Source of the DNA: Aspidapion aeneum
Taxonomy: Eukaryota; Arthropoda; Insecta; Coleoptera; Brentidae
Assembly (NCBI GenBank): GCA_963576565.1
Contig: OY755045.1
Span: 4,541,477-4,605,476 of the forward strand
Length of the DNA stretch: 64,000 nt
Direction of reading: 5' to 3'
This document shows, in pieces, positions 9,704-21,400 of this stretch (positions are counted from its first letter, which is position 1; every line of letters starts with the position of its first letter). The position numbers and the translations under genes are program-made. The notes under the pieces were generated by a model. That model was not told the DNA's origin and made no database searches. It saw only the letters and a list, made by a program, of their open reading frames with translations.

Positions 9704-11527
9704 CATTAATTTTCATTGACTCAATGTACTCGAACATTAAGACAATTATTTTCTACGTTTATACGCGCCTAAAATCCGTTTTAGTGCTTAAAACGGTTTT
9801 AAGGGTGTTTACGACAAATCGGTGCTTGAAACGGTTCTACTGGTGTTTATACCCCGTGAACAAGTTCACATCTAGGGGTATAAATTTCCATAAGAGCATA
9901 AAAAACAGTTAGAGTATAGCATTTATTAAAAAGAGACCGCGATACGCCCGAGTCCCGCAGAAAGCTCTGCAGTGTTGTCAAAGGTAACCTTGAAAAATTG
10001 CTACAGGCGCACGCGGTCGCACTCGTCAAGGGGCCGACAATCTGAAACATTTTTTTTGGGCGAGATTTATTACTTGACTTGTCACCATACAAGAAGTGGA
10101 CTATTAAAAACCTGAACGTTTTATTTTTTAAATTTTATTAAATGAGAGTTATTTAGTTCCTAAAACACCTAGATCGGATAATAAAACAAATTCTCTGTCT
10201 CAATACACGATAACTCAAGAACACCTCAAACGATTTTAACCCAATATGATACACAAGTTTTAGGTCGGCAATGGATTTTGGTTTAAAAAAAGAGTTAGTT
10301 AAAAATATTATTTAACCAATTTTACATTAAAACAATCAACTTTACTATAAACTTTTCTTATTGAATCGATTTTTTTTAAATGTTCCTTTTGTATTTTGCC
10401 TGTGACGCATGTCGCCTTCGAGCACTTAAAGTAACATTACTTCAATATTTTCTGAAAATTTTCGTTTTTAGTTTAAAAGGCATTACTACTCATAATTATG
10501 ATATTTGTCTTGAAAAGTACTAAATGAGCTCCGCGGAACTACTTTTAGGGCTCAATACCACCTCTGCCGCCCCCCTAAGGTCTCGACAACCCTGCCGCGT
10601 CCTATAACCACGCTGCGTTCACTGTGGTCTACCATTACCTTTATTAGGGTTAGACTAAAAATGCGTTAAAAGAAACCTAAAATTAAATAATAGTTAGCTT
10701 ACCAATAGATTGGTAAACTGTGCTGTAAAAAAATTGACTTTAGTGAATGTGAAACGAAAATCAATAACAAGAATAATAACACTTTAAACATCTGCTTGTT
10801 TATAAAAGTAAGTGAATTATTTACATTTAGGAACAAGCAGAATTTTAAGGTGGTATTCTGGTTGTTTATCACACCGTTTGATGAATGCACTTACATAAAA
10901 CTGAAAAGTTGACCTTTCGCGAACCAAGTAGCGGATTATACTGATATTTTCGCTAAACTGGCAGCGTTGCTCTGTTCTCCCATGCAATCCTTATGGCCAA
11001 TACAAAAATCCTACCCCTTAGATAGACGGCTGGCCACGCGGTAGGACAAACAATTTCAAAGCGTTCATATATAAAAGTGTTTTAATTGGCCCATTTAAAC
11101 AAAGTAATTGATTTAATGAAAATTTACATTAAATCAATGTTTTTTGTTTATCAGCTATAATCAATAAAATATTTGAACAAAATTAGTATCATTTTTTTTT
11201 CTGTGAAATATAGAATTTTCGAGAGAAATAGGGTAAAAATTTATTAGTTTTCTAACGATTACGACGTTTACGTCGGCGTCGTCTTGATTTCACAAGGGAC
11301 CTCATTAGACGTCTTGAGAGATGTATTCAATTCGATTTTCTTTTCTTTTTTTCTAGAGTTTTTTAAGGTTTATTTTTATTACCATTAAGGATTATCCCAT
11401 CATACGTCAAACGTTGGGAGCCATGTTCTATGTAAAGGATGTGGATTTTAAAAATTGGCCTATAAAATAGAATTTAGTACTGAATTGAAAAATAATAATG
11501 GCTGGATGGATTTATCCTTTAATTTAA
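9704..11527. other. no gene recognised
   Basis: Short open frames on both strands at 9724-10092 are not protein-like. A small perfect hairpin, ATTGATTTAATG with an 8-base loop, lies at about 11108-11139. The stretch 10540-10625 is GC-rich but unidentified. Otherwise I see only AT-rich DNA. Confidence 0.4.
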
Positions 11528-11893
11528 ATTAAGGAATGCTAAATCTTGAAGATTTTAACTTTTTAATCATCTTTCATTCTTCGACGGTTTGGTGAAAATA
11601 TCGGGATAGTGTCTAGGAATATTTTACTGAAAATAAACACAATGTAAAACAATGCAGGCCGCGACCTTGAAAAAATCAGCTGTTCTTGGGGGGGGGCTGA
11701 CTTTTGCATTGGGTCTTATGGGAGGTCAGACGTTTTTTTATGATACTTTCAAAATGATACTACAGATTTCCGCGAAATTTCAGTGAAATATTCTCAGACG
11801 CCATCCCGATATTCCACCAAACTTTGGTAAGGATGCAAGATGATTAAAAGGGTAAAATGTTCAAGATTTAGCATTCGTTATTTTAGATTCAAA
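11528..11893. repeat. inverted repeat, about 105-bp arms
   Basis: The arm at 11528-11632 (starts GAATGCTAAATCTTGAA, later TCGGGATAGTGTC) is the reverse complement of 11779-11893 with scattered mismatches. The loop of about 145 bp contains the left end of the TIR element at 11655, so the two structures overlap. Confidence 0.65.
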
Positions 11894-12450
11894 TTACCCG
11901 CCATGTACCGCATGCCAACTGTTATATTTGACATGTATTTGACTTTGTCATCCGTGTTTGTCGTGGCATTTGTTTATTTGTTTGTATTGTAAAACTGTAT
12001 CGATTTTTTAATGATTTTTTACAATAAAGTTCATTTAGAATCCAAGAATACCAGCGTTTATCTTTTTAAAACAAAATTACCCTACAAAAAAATCATTTTT
12101 TGATGTTGTAATTTTTGTAAATACATGTAAATAACTCTCTGTAAGTCTGCCGGGTACCGAATATAAAAAAATAGATGTAGGTTATCCGATTACTTTCTAC
12201 GCAGAAACGAACACATTCGCGTTTGCTTTAAATTTATTACTTTACACTTAAAAAAAATTGTTCTACAAGAACGGCTTTATTTTAAAAAAATCAAATATTC
12301 ATGAACCGTCATTCCAACTTCAATAATTTAAAAACAATCAGCTGACGTGACCATCAAAAATAAAATCATGTTACGTCAACAAGGTGGAGGATCGTGGCCC
12401 ATCCGTTTTAATAGCCCTGCCACAGCTGATTTTTTCAGGGTCGTGGCCTG
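11655..12450. mobile_element. 796-bp segment with 29-bp inverted ends
   Basis: The termini are CAGGCCGCGACCTTGAAAAA on the left and its mate on the right, 29 bp with two mismatches. The interior includes one arm of the inverted repeat above and, at 12160-12425, sequence shared in reverse with 3413-3590 and 5450-5500. No coding region. Either a composite element or a fortuitous pairing of two family members. Confidence 0.5.
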
Positions 12451-15288
12451 TATTTTTTTGTTGGCCTTGGTATATCAAATGCATAAGTAAGTATTTATTT
12501 TTTAAAAACCACACAATGTTAATGTTTTATTTTGCCTCGTCGATACTTCTATCGGTTTATTTGTCTGACTTCTAAGACCGATTTTGATAAGAAATAAACA
12601 AAATGTTTGATTTTTTAATAAGAATTTTTTTTTATATATAAATATAAAATAGTAGTATTTTTTTTGACAAAATACATTTTAAAATAAGGAAAACTGGGCT
12701 TTTAAAAACAAAAAAAAGAACATTATATAAAATGTGCAAATAATAGGTGAATACGTGACAAAATATTATCGAGTGCATTTTTTTGTTTTTTTCAAATGTT
12801 ATTACGTGAAAAATTATGTTATCACAGCAATCAGATACTTTATGTCATCAACCTTTTTATCAAATATATACTTAAAGATTATATTTGATGTCTATTATTA
12901 TTTTTTTAAAACACTAACTCAATAATAGGTAGATAGATTTTTGAAATATTTTTTGTCCATCTTTACCTAAATCGAAAGTACGTAAGTTTTGTCTTTTCCT
13001 AAACTTTTCAACCCTTAATCACCGTAAAGGGAACCCTGTACCGTGCCTCAATAGTTGAAATATTTCATATATATATATTTTAAAACAAGAAGTAAATATA
13101 GCAATACTGTCACGCTTTAGACAGTGTACCCATGTCTCTTTTAATTCTTTTATTCCCAAATAATATTTATATTTTAATTCAATTGTATTATTATAATTTT
13201 TTAATGTATAAAAAAACAAAATTCAAAATAATTTATTTTATTAATAAAGGACCGCATTAAGTCGTAAATAATATTTTGCGTCCCACACTGTCATTTATTT
13301 GTCTAATAAAACTACGTTTGAATTCTTAATTGAGAAATGGAGCTTAAAAGCATGTTGCATAATTTTGCTTATTAACAACGCATAGAAGGGAATATTTAAG
13401 ATAAATACATTTAGCATACTTAAGAACTTTTAAATATTATGGATAGGGAGAATTAAAAACAAAATCATGCAGTTTAAAAAAATACTCCTCACAGTGGTCA
13501 AGGAAAAAAACATATAATGATAATATTTAAGTTTTAAAAGTATCTACTATCAAACTAAATTTTCACATATGCTACGCACAAGCTTCTCGAAGGCTTTAGT
13601 GGCTTCTCTTTATTTATATCTTATTTTAATATATTTGCTATGTAAAACTTTTCTTGATTGGAAATAAATATAACTATCAAAGTAAATTTTCCCATATTAA
13701 ACCTTAAAAATCCAGTACCTCGTTTAAAAAAATACTTTTTTAGTTTCGTTATGAATGCTTACCAATAAAATCTATAAAAATGCAACGTTTTAAAAAATCA
13801 CCAAGGTCACGATACTAGGAAGTAGCACTAAAAACTAAACGTACAACCAGTACAACATTAATAAAAAGTGTGTTACTATGAGCATTCAATAAAAACTGGA
13901 TAAGATAAGGTTTTTCAAAGTGCTTGGGGTTCTTTCAAAAATAGTATAAATGTTCGAAACATAGTTAAACTTATTAAAACCTTGAAACGTCAGAACCAAT
14001 CATGCGGTCAATCGGTTCTGACGGGTCAATTTTTTCTTTTCCCAAAAATCACTGCTTTGAAAAAATTACAAAATCGCTTCGCGTGAAACCTCAAAAACAT
14101 CTAAGCGATCAAAATGTTACTTTGGTACTAGTAAATAAAAGAGGGATATATTGAATACTTATATATAAAAACCCTCGTAGAAATCTAAGAGACCCCTCAT
14201 TTTATCGTACCGTAAACGTAACCGATAATGATAAATATCTACATTGTTTGCCTAATATTTTAAGCGCGAAATCTCCAATTTAAACATGTTGTTTCCTTTC
14301 ATATTATTATCATTCATTTACCAGAAATAAAACAAAAGCTACTTACAATAATTGATACGTCAGACGTTTTGGTGCCTTTTAATGTCAATATTAGAAATTT
14401 AAAATCGTTTAAAAAATTATTAAATCCAACACCTAATGTAATTTATACGTGGGTATTTTTAACCAGTCGGTGGTTTTTATTAATCGATTATTAAAATACC
14501 TACTAGAAAACAAGATATGGTCTGTTTATAGTTAAAACTGATAAAATAGCGTCACCTACCTAAAAAGGAAAATTATAAATATTAATTTATTTAAATAATT
14601 GGCAAATTTATTTTACTTTTCTGCCTAAAATATTTTAGAAAAAAGTTTCCTAAAAATATTTTCCTTAAAAAAAGCTTTCAGGAAAATGTTTTACAAAACA
14701 GTATAAAAAATATAATAAACAGACATTTCGAAATCGAACATAACAGATTTTGCTTCTAAGGTGCAACAAACAATTACCTACTATAATTACAAGCTTTTCA
14801 TTGTATTGCAATCCTAACAATTATTGCATAATTAGAAATAATAAAGATTTATATATCTATCTATTATCTATTGCATATTTGATATTTTGTATGGTTAATA
14901 CATTAAAAAAACGGATTTATAACTATTAGGGGCCAAGCTAGCATGTTTTTGTATTAAGAATGAATATTACGTAATTTTTTGTATTATTCGAAAGACCGGC
15001 AACAGTGCAGATAAAGAAGCGACACTCGCGATTGCAACGCACCCTTCAGCGTTTTATCAGAAGGTGCAAATGCGTCACACACATAATAATTGAGATCGCT
15101 CGTCTAGTATGGTGGTCTATGGTCTATGGTTTATACTTTTTACTCTGCATTGTTTTAAAAAAAAACATCTACCTACTTATAATTTTGTTTTTATTTACTA
15201 AATGTACTTTTATTTATAGCTGTAAATGTATTAGATAACTAAGGGTCTTTTATATCAACGTCCATCGGTTTAACAGACCTAAATGCCT
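12451..15288. other. AT-rich stretch, nothing recognised
   Basis: I read this stretch on both strands without finding a conserved protein motif, RNA gene or inverted-end element. The open frames here (12384-12575, 12734-12925, 13019-13219, 15005-15238) are short and low in complexity. It could be ordinary intergenic or intronic DNA. Confidence 0.5.
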
Positions 15289-15505
15289 TAGGGGAATGGG
15301 GCCAAAATGGGGTAAGGGGGTAAAACGGGATACCGCAGTTTTAGCAAGAATAAAACTATCAGATGTTTTATGCCAATGACTGGTTCAACTTTCTGCAATA
15401 TGATTGATGCCGGTCGGCTAAGCTTAAGTTGGTATTTGGTCAACATGTGAATGTTGTGCGCTCTTTATTGTAAAAATAGCTTGCGCATTTTGTGATGGTA
15501 AGTAC
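15289..15505 (+). mobile_element. fragment of the GGGGAAAAGG/CAAAATGGGG TIR element
   Basis: Matches, in reverse complement, 61163-61367, the right end of the complete 2-kb element at 59393-61367. Shared phrases include GGGGGTAAAACGGGATA, ATCAGATGTTTTATSCC and TTGTAAAAATAGCTTGCGCA. Only about 215 bp of this copy remain. Confidence 0.7.
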
Positions 15506-16119
15506 GCTTGCTGAAAAAGGGTACTACCCAGAGAACTCAATGATATCTTATTTTATAGGCTATTAGTTGTTCTTTATTTTATGTTATTACAGATTTTCTC
15601 AAAACTAATCAGTTTCGATGTTAAAGGCCACTAAAAAAAGATTGGTCAAAATCCAAAATGGAGGCGAGATGTTCAGCATCATAACTCGAAAACCTTTCGT
15701 CTGACAAAAACGTGCAGAAGCTTTTTGGTAGGAAATTTTATTTCCTTCAGCTTTTGTTCAAAACATTTTTTAAAATCCAAAATGTCGGGGAAAGCGCCCC
15801 CCCCCCCAAGGTCGGAAACTCAAAATTTGTTTTTAGGACTCCAATGTAAACAACATATGTCAATATCGCGACTACGCCACCTTTTGCAAGCTGGGGTCTT
15901 TTTTTCGCTCTAGTGACTGGTCTATGAATCGCGGCATAGCAATAGTCGAGTAAATTTAACACATGTACTTGGGCGCGCAGATCTCTTAGCTTTGGGTCGG
16001 CGTTTTAAACTAAGTTTTTCTTTGTCAACGGTCTCACAGACCGTACGTCATCGGTGGAGGGTTAAAACTTTATATAAACCATTTATATAAACTACAGGGT
16101 GTAGAGGTTAGCCTGGTGC
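15506..16119. other. no gene recognised
   Basis: Contains a duplicated AAATCCAAAATG phrase and a C-rich run at 15800. The two open frames at 15725-15962 oppose each other over the same DNA and neither is protein-like. Confidence 0.35.
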
Positions 16120-16950
16120 AATTCTTATTACCTCAGGACATCAGACAAGACAGTGCACGGCATGGGAATACAGCTTAACGACCGATATACCATATACACA
16201 CTACAGTTTGCTGACGACCAAGTAATTGTAGCTAATGATAAAGAAGACATGGAGTATATGATGAGAAAGTTAATGGAATAATACCAAAAGTGGGGATTAA
16301 CAGTGAACGTGGATAAGACACAGTACTTATGTATTGGAAACGAATCCAGTGAGACAATGGACAAGTAATATCTCCATGCAATGAGTATGTTTACTTGGGT
16401 GCCACATTCGATAAGACAGGAACAGACTGTAAAGAACTGGAAAAAAAAGTAAAAGCAAAAAAGGTTATTGGATGTCTTAACAGTATTTTATGGAGCAGAC
16501 AGATAAAAAAGAATGTAAATTTTAACATATATGAAACAATGGTGAAAAGCACGCTGTTTTATGGAATAGAGACTTGTCGCGTAACAGAAAAATACAAAAC
16601 TAAATTGGAAAGTGTCGAAATGGATGCAATAAGAAGATCAATGAGAATATCCAGAACAGATCACATAAGAATTGAGATCATAAAAGAAAGAATTGGAATC
16701 GAGGGAAGCATAACGGATGACATCACTAAAAGGCAACTGATATGGTACGGTCATGTACAACGGATGAACGAAGAAAGATTTCCAGGTCCTAGAATGGCAA
16801 CCAATAGGGCCCAGAAAAAGAGGGCGTCCTAACTAGAATGGCAACAGTTAATCCAAAGATCAATGAGTCAAAAAAATCTGACAGAAGATGATTGTCAGGA
16901 TCGAAGGAGGTGGAGAATAGGCACCGGACAACGTAGAAAAACGTTCTAAA
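16120..16950 (+). pseudogene. LINE endonuclease-RT protein, C-terminal half
   Basis: Plus-strand reading begins in the RT palm: GIQLNDRYTIYTLQFADDQV carries the catalytic FADD box (16207-16218). Then come RKLMEEYQKWGLTVNVDKTQ-type thumb sequence, a long in-frame segment (16395-16832) with GCLNSILWSRQIKK and YGHVQRMNEE, and the terminal RRWRIGTGQRRKTF before a stop. An in-frame TAA near 16278 and a frameshift near 16358 disable it. The 5' half is absent. The architecture fits RTE-like or related endonuclease LINEs; I cannot fix the clade by eye. Related copies lie at 54230-54962 (+) and 55862-56990 (-). Confidence 0.8.
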
Positions 16951-17274
16951 CCGACTAAATAAAAAAAACATCAGACAAACCTTATAGGAGACTGTTTGCT
17001 ATTTATTTATAACAATGGCTTAAAAATAAATGCAACGTAACGAAATAATTATGCTGTAAAAAAAAACTGCATTGGGTGTATCAAATAACTTGCAATTTTT
17101 ATTACAAATTAACCTACCTATTGCTACTAAATATACCTACATACAATGTTAGTCTATAAATATAAAAAAAATTACAATGTAGGTAACTAAGTATTACTAT
17201 AATAATAAGCTAATTTTTTCTGAGTTTTTTCCTGCGAAAAAGTTATGTCGACAATCAAGTAGTTCAATTCAAGA

Positions 17275-17440
17275 GCATATCTAGGGGGAGGGGCAAGGAG
17301 GGGCTTTTGCCCCCCCTTTCTTATCAGAGTTTTTAAAATCAGGAGATGAAATTTAAATAGATTAAAGGGCCCTTAATATAGGATAAGAAGGCAATGGAAT
17401 ATCTGCCCCCCCTTTTGTTTTGGGCTGGATACGCCTTTGG
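17275..17440. mobile_element. hAT-like MITE with G-run end
   Basis: The left end CATATCTAGGGGGAGGGG and the right end (reverse CAAAGGCGTATCCAGCCC) are diverged forms of the CAGTGGCGTAKCCAGGGG ends of hAT MITEs, with CCCCCC runs just inside both. No 8-bp duplication is clear. Confidence 0.45.
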
Positions 17441-17528
17441 TTCAAAGCAGAAATGTTTTTGTTTGAATTGTTACAACGTTCAATAACATTGTTGTGTAAT
17501 TAATTAAGTTAAGAAATATTGCAAATAT

Positions 17529-17685
17529 CAGTGGCGCCCCAGAAATCTGTATTGGAGGGGCCGAGAGTCTTGGGGGGGGGGGGGTCCGAGACCCCATAAT
17601 GCCGAATTTGATGCTATTTTATTTTTTTATTCATGAAATATGTCAAAAATATTTTAAAAAGTTTAGGCCCCTGGGTGCACCCATG
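17529..17685. mobile_element. hAT-like MITE (CAGTGGCGCCCC ... GGTGCACCCATG)
   Basis: CAGTGGCGCCCC at the left and the complement of CATGGGTGCACCCAGG at the right are imperfect inverted ends, and the interior holds a long G run. It resembles 37621-37796 (shared GTCCGAGACCCCATAATRCC and TATTCATGAAATAT). No 8-bp target duplication can be read. Confidence 0.55.
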
Positions 17686-17918
17686 TATAAACACAGGTGT
17701 TTCAGATAAAAGTAACTACATCACACTAAAAACGTTAAATAAATGTTGAAAAAAAAAACGTTTTATTTTCTAGCACAAATTTGTGGTCAAATTAAGTCAA
17801 CTTTTGACATTAAATAAACAGTTAGAACATCCTGACTAAAATTTTATGTAAAAGCATTATCAAAAATATATTTATTAATAACGTTAAAAGAACATTTAAA
17901 GAACCATAATAAAGAACC

Positions 17919-18582
17919 AGATGATTTTGAAACTTTTTTGTCGCGCCGTCTGTCTGTCTGTATGTCTGTCTGTCTGTCTCTCTGTATGTCTGTCTGTCTG
18001 TCTTTCTGTATGTCTGTCTCTCTGTATGTCTGTCTGCAACGACTAAGGCGCATAACTCAAAAACCGCTTGCCCGTTTTTAATGAAATTTGGTACCTAGGC
18101 TGTGTCTTGGGTCGACATTGTTCCATTTAAAAATTAACAAAATCCACCGCACACAAGCCAAACAAAAGGGTTGGGGATGGATTTCAAAAATTAGATTTTA
18201 TGTGAAAATATGGCGTGTGTGATATCAAATGAAAGGTAATTGAGTTTGGAGTTAAACAAAATAAATTTTAGCTTTTTTCAAAAAATGGTGGGGTAGATTT
18301 TAAAAAAATAGTTTAAGTGAAAATATGGCGTGTGTGATATCAAACGAAAGGTAATTGAGTCTGGAGTTAAACAAAATACATTTTAGTTTTAAAAAAAGAG
18401 TGGGGTTAGATTTAAAAAATTAGAGTTTAAGTCAAAACATGGCTTGTATGGTATCAAACAAAAGGTAATTAAGTCTGGAGTTGAATAAAATATATTTGAG
18501 TTTTTAGTTATATTAGCTCACACGTATACTATAACTATAGTACCTAGTTTGAGCTTAGGTGCCCATATATTAGCCGAGTATT
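17919..18582 (+). mobile_element. Helentron-like non-autonomous element, copy A (5' truncated)
   Basis: Shares with copies B-E the block AGATGATTTTGAAACTTTTT, a CTGT/CTGTATGT microsatellite, a core phrase AAAAACCGCTTGCCCG, about 110-bp internal repeats containing GGCGTGTGTGATATCAAA, and a right end with a hairpin-forming AGCTCACAC..GTTTGAGCTT followed by GAGTATTTT. The 5' hairpin end is missing here. The layout (hairpins near the ends, microsatellite in the middle, T-rich insertion sites, no terminal inverted repeats, no coding) fits the non-autonomous Helentron relatives described in insects. Confidence 0.65.
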
Positions 18583-18982
18583 TTTATAATGTTTTTCCTA
18601 GTAATTTCCAACGTTGAATTTGACATATATGAAGCGAAGAAATATTTTGTTTTTTAACATTAAAAAACAAAACTATAGAGGGCTTTGATTTAATTCAACT
18701 GCCAGAACTGACCATCGCCATTTTTAGTTGCATTTCGCTGCGAGTTAATATGAGTCGGTAATAGGGACGCTTTGTGTTATTTTGGGTAACATATTTGCCT
18801 TTTGTAAAAGCAAACGTGGCAAATTAAAAGCACAAAAATTAATAATGAGAGTGAATACATATTTGGGTCGGTATATACTCCAGTTGTGTCGAAAAGATTG
18901 TATAATTAAAGAACAACAAATAGGTATGCAGAGATTTAAATGAAGCATCAGAAAATAATCTCCTTCCATTTTATGGTTATGC
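18583..18982. other. no gene seen
   Basis: AT-rich sequence leading into the hammerhead-like motif. If that motif belongs to a retroelement terminal repeat, part of that repeat may lie here, but I see no boundary. Confidence 0.35.
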
Positions 18983-19027
18983 TCGGGCTGAATGAGGCCT
19001 CATGAGGACGAAACGCAGCGTCCCCGA
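18983..19027 (+). ncRNA. hammerhead ribozyme-like motif
   Basis: Read in order: a stem I strand TCGGG; a core CTGAATGA (the consensus CTGANGA with one extra base); a stem II that folds as GGCCT, loop CATG, AGGAC (one G-A mismatch); the GAAA core; a short stem III ACG-CAG-CGT; the cleavage-site triplet GTC at 19020-19022; and the other stem I strand CCCGA. All three helices and the conserved boxes are in the right order for a type I hammerhead. Such ribozymes occur in insect retroelements, notably in Penelope-like terminal repeats. The extra core base and the stem II mismatch suggest a decayed copy. I see no adjacent Penelope RT. Confidence 0.5.
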
Positions 19028-20499
19028 ACTACATTTACCCCTAAAGACTTGCCCGTGAAACTTTTTCGTTAAAACTTTGTACCTTGGGAACTTCCATCAA
19101 AATTGTAATTATATTTTAAATCATTAAATCATTTTCCATAGTTCGATTATTCTACGTCTTAAAGCTCTTGCATAATGCTTGTACTAAAAGTTAAACACAG
19201 GTGTTTTTTGTTTACTATAAAACCTACAACTCATGCAATGCAGATTTGTTGCTGATCTTTATTAAACATTTACTTTGACTGCAATTTGCGTAACGTGTTT
19301 ATTAATGATAGAGAGAAACAGTAGATATTAAAAAAAAAATACTTGAACAAATAAGATGTATATTAGGGAGTTTTGAAACACTTAAAATACAGTGGTGGCT
19401 GCTGCAAAGAGGGCAACGGGGTACTGCCCTCCTAAGACTAGACAACAACCAGTAGTATTTTTAATTGATTTATTTAAAAAAAGTTAAATCTTTCCTAATG
19501 ACATATCTAGTTCTTTTTTTTTTATTCTGTGGTTAAGTGAATAAACTTTTTTAGCGTAAATAATTACAAGCCGGCAGCACCGCGCGGGACCATATTTCAA
19601 TTTCACCCGGTTTTCAACGCTGTTCTCGTGCGGGGGCGGGAGGAATTTTTAATTTAGTTGACGTCGGCCATCTTCAGCGTGCCAAACCGTTCGTTGCCCT
19701 TCCTAGATGTTGCCGGTTCTATCCTTAGTGAAGACGTATAAGTTTGTTTTGATTGAGGGAACGTCAGGGTCAGTAGTTAAAAGCCTTGCCGGTCGCGTGT
19801 CCATTGTTTGTTTCTGGGATACCTTATACCTTCGATAGCCCCCCCCCCCCGTAGAACCGGTGCTGGAACTTAAAAGTAAAGGTGATTAAAGACGAGTAGT
19901 TAGTCCTATCCACAGTAAATTAATTCATTGATGGTCCTATCTATTATTTAAATACCTGATTAAAAAGTTCCTTCGTTTTATCCACTTTTGAGAATTGTCC
20001 AAATAAAACTATTTAAAGTACCTTTAATTTGCGCATGCACATTCTATTAGTTATTACGAAGATTACGCACACAATTTAAAACTTTATAATATTACACTCA
20101 AACATAAATAAAAGTGTCTATTGTTTGTTTATATAGCACAAAATAAACTTTTCATGTACAAAAAAGAACACTTATTAACTTCTGCCTACGCAGTCCACCA
20201 ACACCTTTTTCTTCACTTCAAGAATCAATTTATCCGGACGTGAAATCTCTGAAAGAATCGCACCACAAGGTACTTCTCGCTCGTCGTGGTACCACCTTTC
20301 CTTTTACGTTCGTCGTAGGTACACGGATGGGTGCCGTCACAAAACTAAACTTAAAAAGAGCATCGTAAAAGCGAGAACTGGCTGTACCATCGTACTACAA
20401 AGGTTACTATTACCAGGGATAGGATTAGGCCAGACATGGACTAGGCTTGCAGACGCCCTTATAGTTTTTTCGTACTATCAGTGAATAAATAATGTGGCA
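19028..20499. other. no gene recognised; possible retroelement 3' region
   Basis: Bases 19391-19440 start CAGTGGTGGCTGCTGC with a GGGCAACGGGG phrase and may be a hAT-type MITE end. A GC-rich patch lies at 19570-19690. Bases 20160-20430 immediately follow, on the minus strand, the Gag remnant; they could be the 3' part of that LTR element after loss of pol, but no repeat pair confirms an LTR. Confidence 0.3.
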
Positions 20500-21400
20500 T
20501 TGAGGAAACCTCTTATTCATTCGGGAAATTGAAAATACACTCCAAGTCTTGGTCTTGCTCATTTCTTTACTCTCCCGAATTGAAACAGCTCTTACTTCTT
20601 GACTTCGACATATTATTTGATGATTCATTTTCAAGGGCTCATATTAGCACTTCAGTGCTGTTATGGAAGCGTTCTCGACGAAGTCACCTTGCTAAGTCCG
20701 TGTCACGCAAGCCGTTAATAAAACGATCTACCGTGAAGGGATCTTTGTAATTTTCTGGCATGCCTGGATAGGCCAAATACATCAGCCGACGGCTTCATAC
20801 TCCTGTAAAGATTCTCCTGCTCTTTTCTGACGAATAGCTAATTCTGACCAATGTGAATTTCGCAGATGTTCATCTTCATACCTTCTTTCTAATGTTACCA
20901 CTAAAAGCATTATGATTCTGTTTTTTTTTTTTTTTACGGGTATGCGCACTCGCAAGGAGATCCCTATCACGCTCGAGAAGCGGCAAGTGCGCGAAATTGA
21001 TCCTAGAACGTCCAAGAGCAGGTTCTCGTAGAGCTACTAATTAAACTATAGTTTTTTCGTCATCATCTCAGCCATTTAAAGCAGAGGCAGTTTCAAACTG
21101 TTTTTTGTAGGTCGACCAGCAAGTCGTATTATTACAATTTGGAGGCTCAATGTTATGGTTGGAATTTGCAACATATCCCTGAGCTTTTGTTGTGTTCTTT
21201 CTGAAGCTGTACAAGCTGTTTTGACACGTCTTGGAATTTTTCTTTCACTGTTTGAAACACTTGTTCCCTCTCATTCTGTTGTTTGGTGTCCACTTTTTCT
21301 TCGACATTCTGGATTCTTTGAGTTATTTCTTCCTTTGTTCGGTTACTTTCTTGATTTCTTTTTACCCAACACGGCAAAAGGAAGGGTAATGTTTTTCAAT
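20500..21400 (-). pseudogene. Ty3/gypsy-type Gag remnant
   Basis: Minus-strand reading starts with a coiled-coil-like N-terminus (21377-21153: KEEITQRIQNVEEKVDTK and similar). It continues with STYKKQFETASALNG and EKTIV, then LERRYEDEHLRNSHWSELAI and GESLQEYEA, and after a frame change YLAYPGMPENYKDPF and VDRFINGLRD. These successive motifs are the standard core of gypsy-type Gag. Several stops and at least two frameshifts break it. There is no CCHC knuckle, protease or RT downstream, so pol is lost. The family is clear at superfamily level only. Confidence 0.7.

Noticed and set aside
20160..20430. Possible LTR after the Gag remnant
   Set aside because: No second copy of this sequence exists in the window, and no TG..CA ends with a duplication could be placed.
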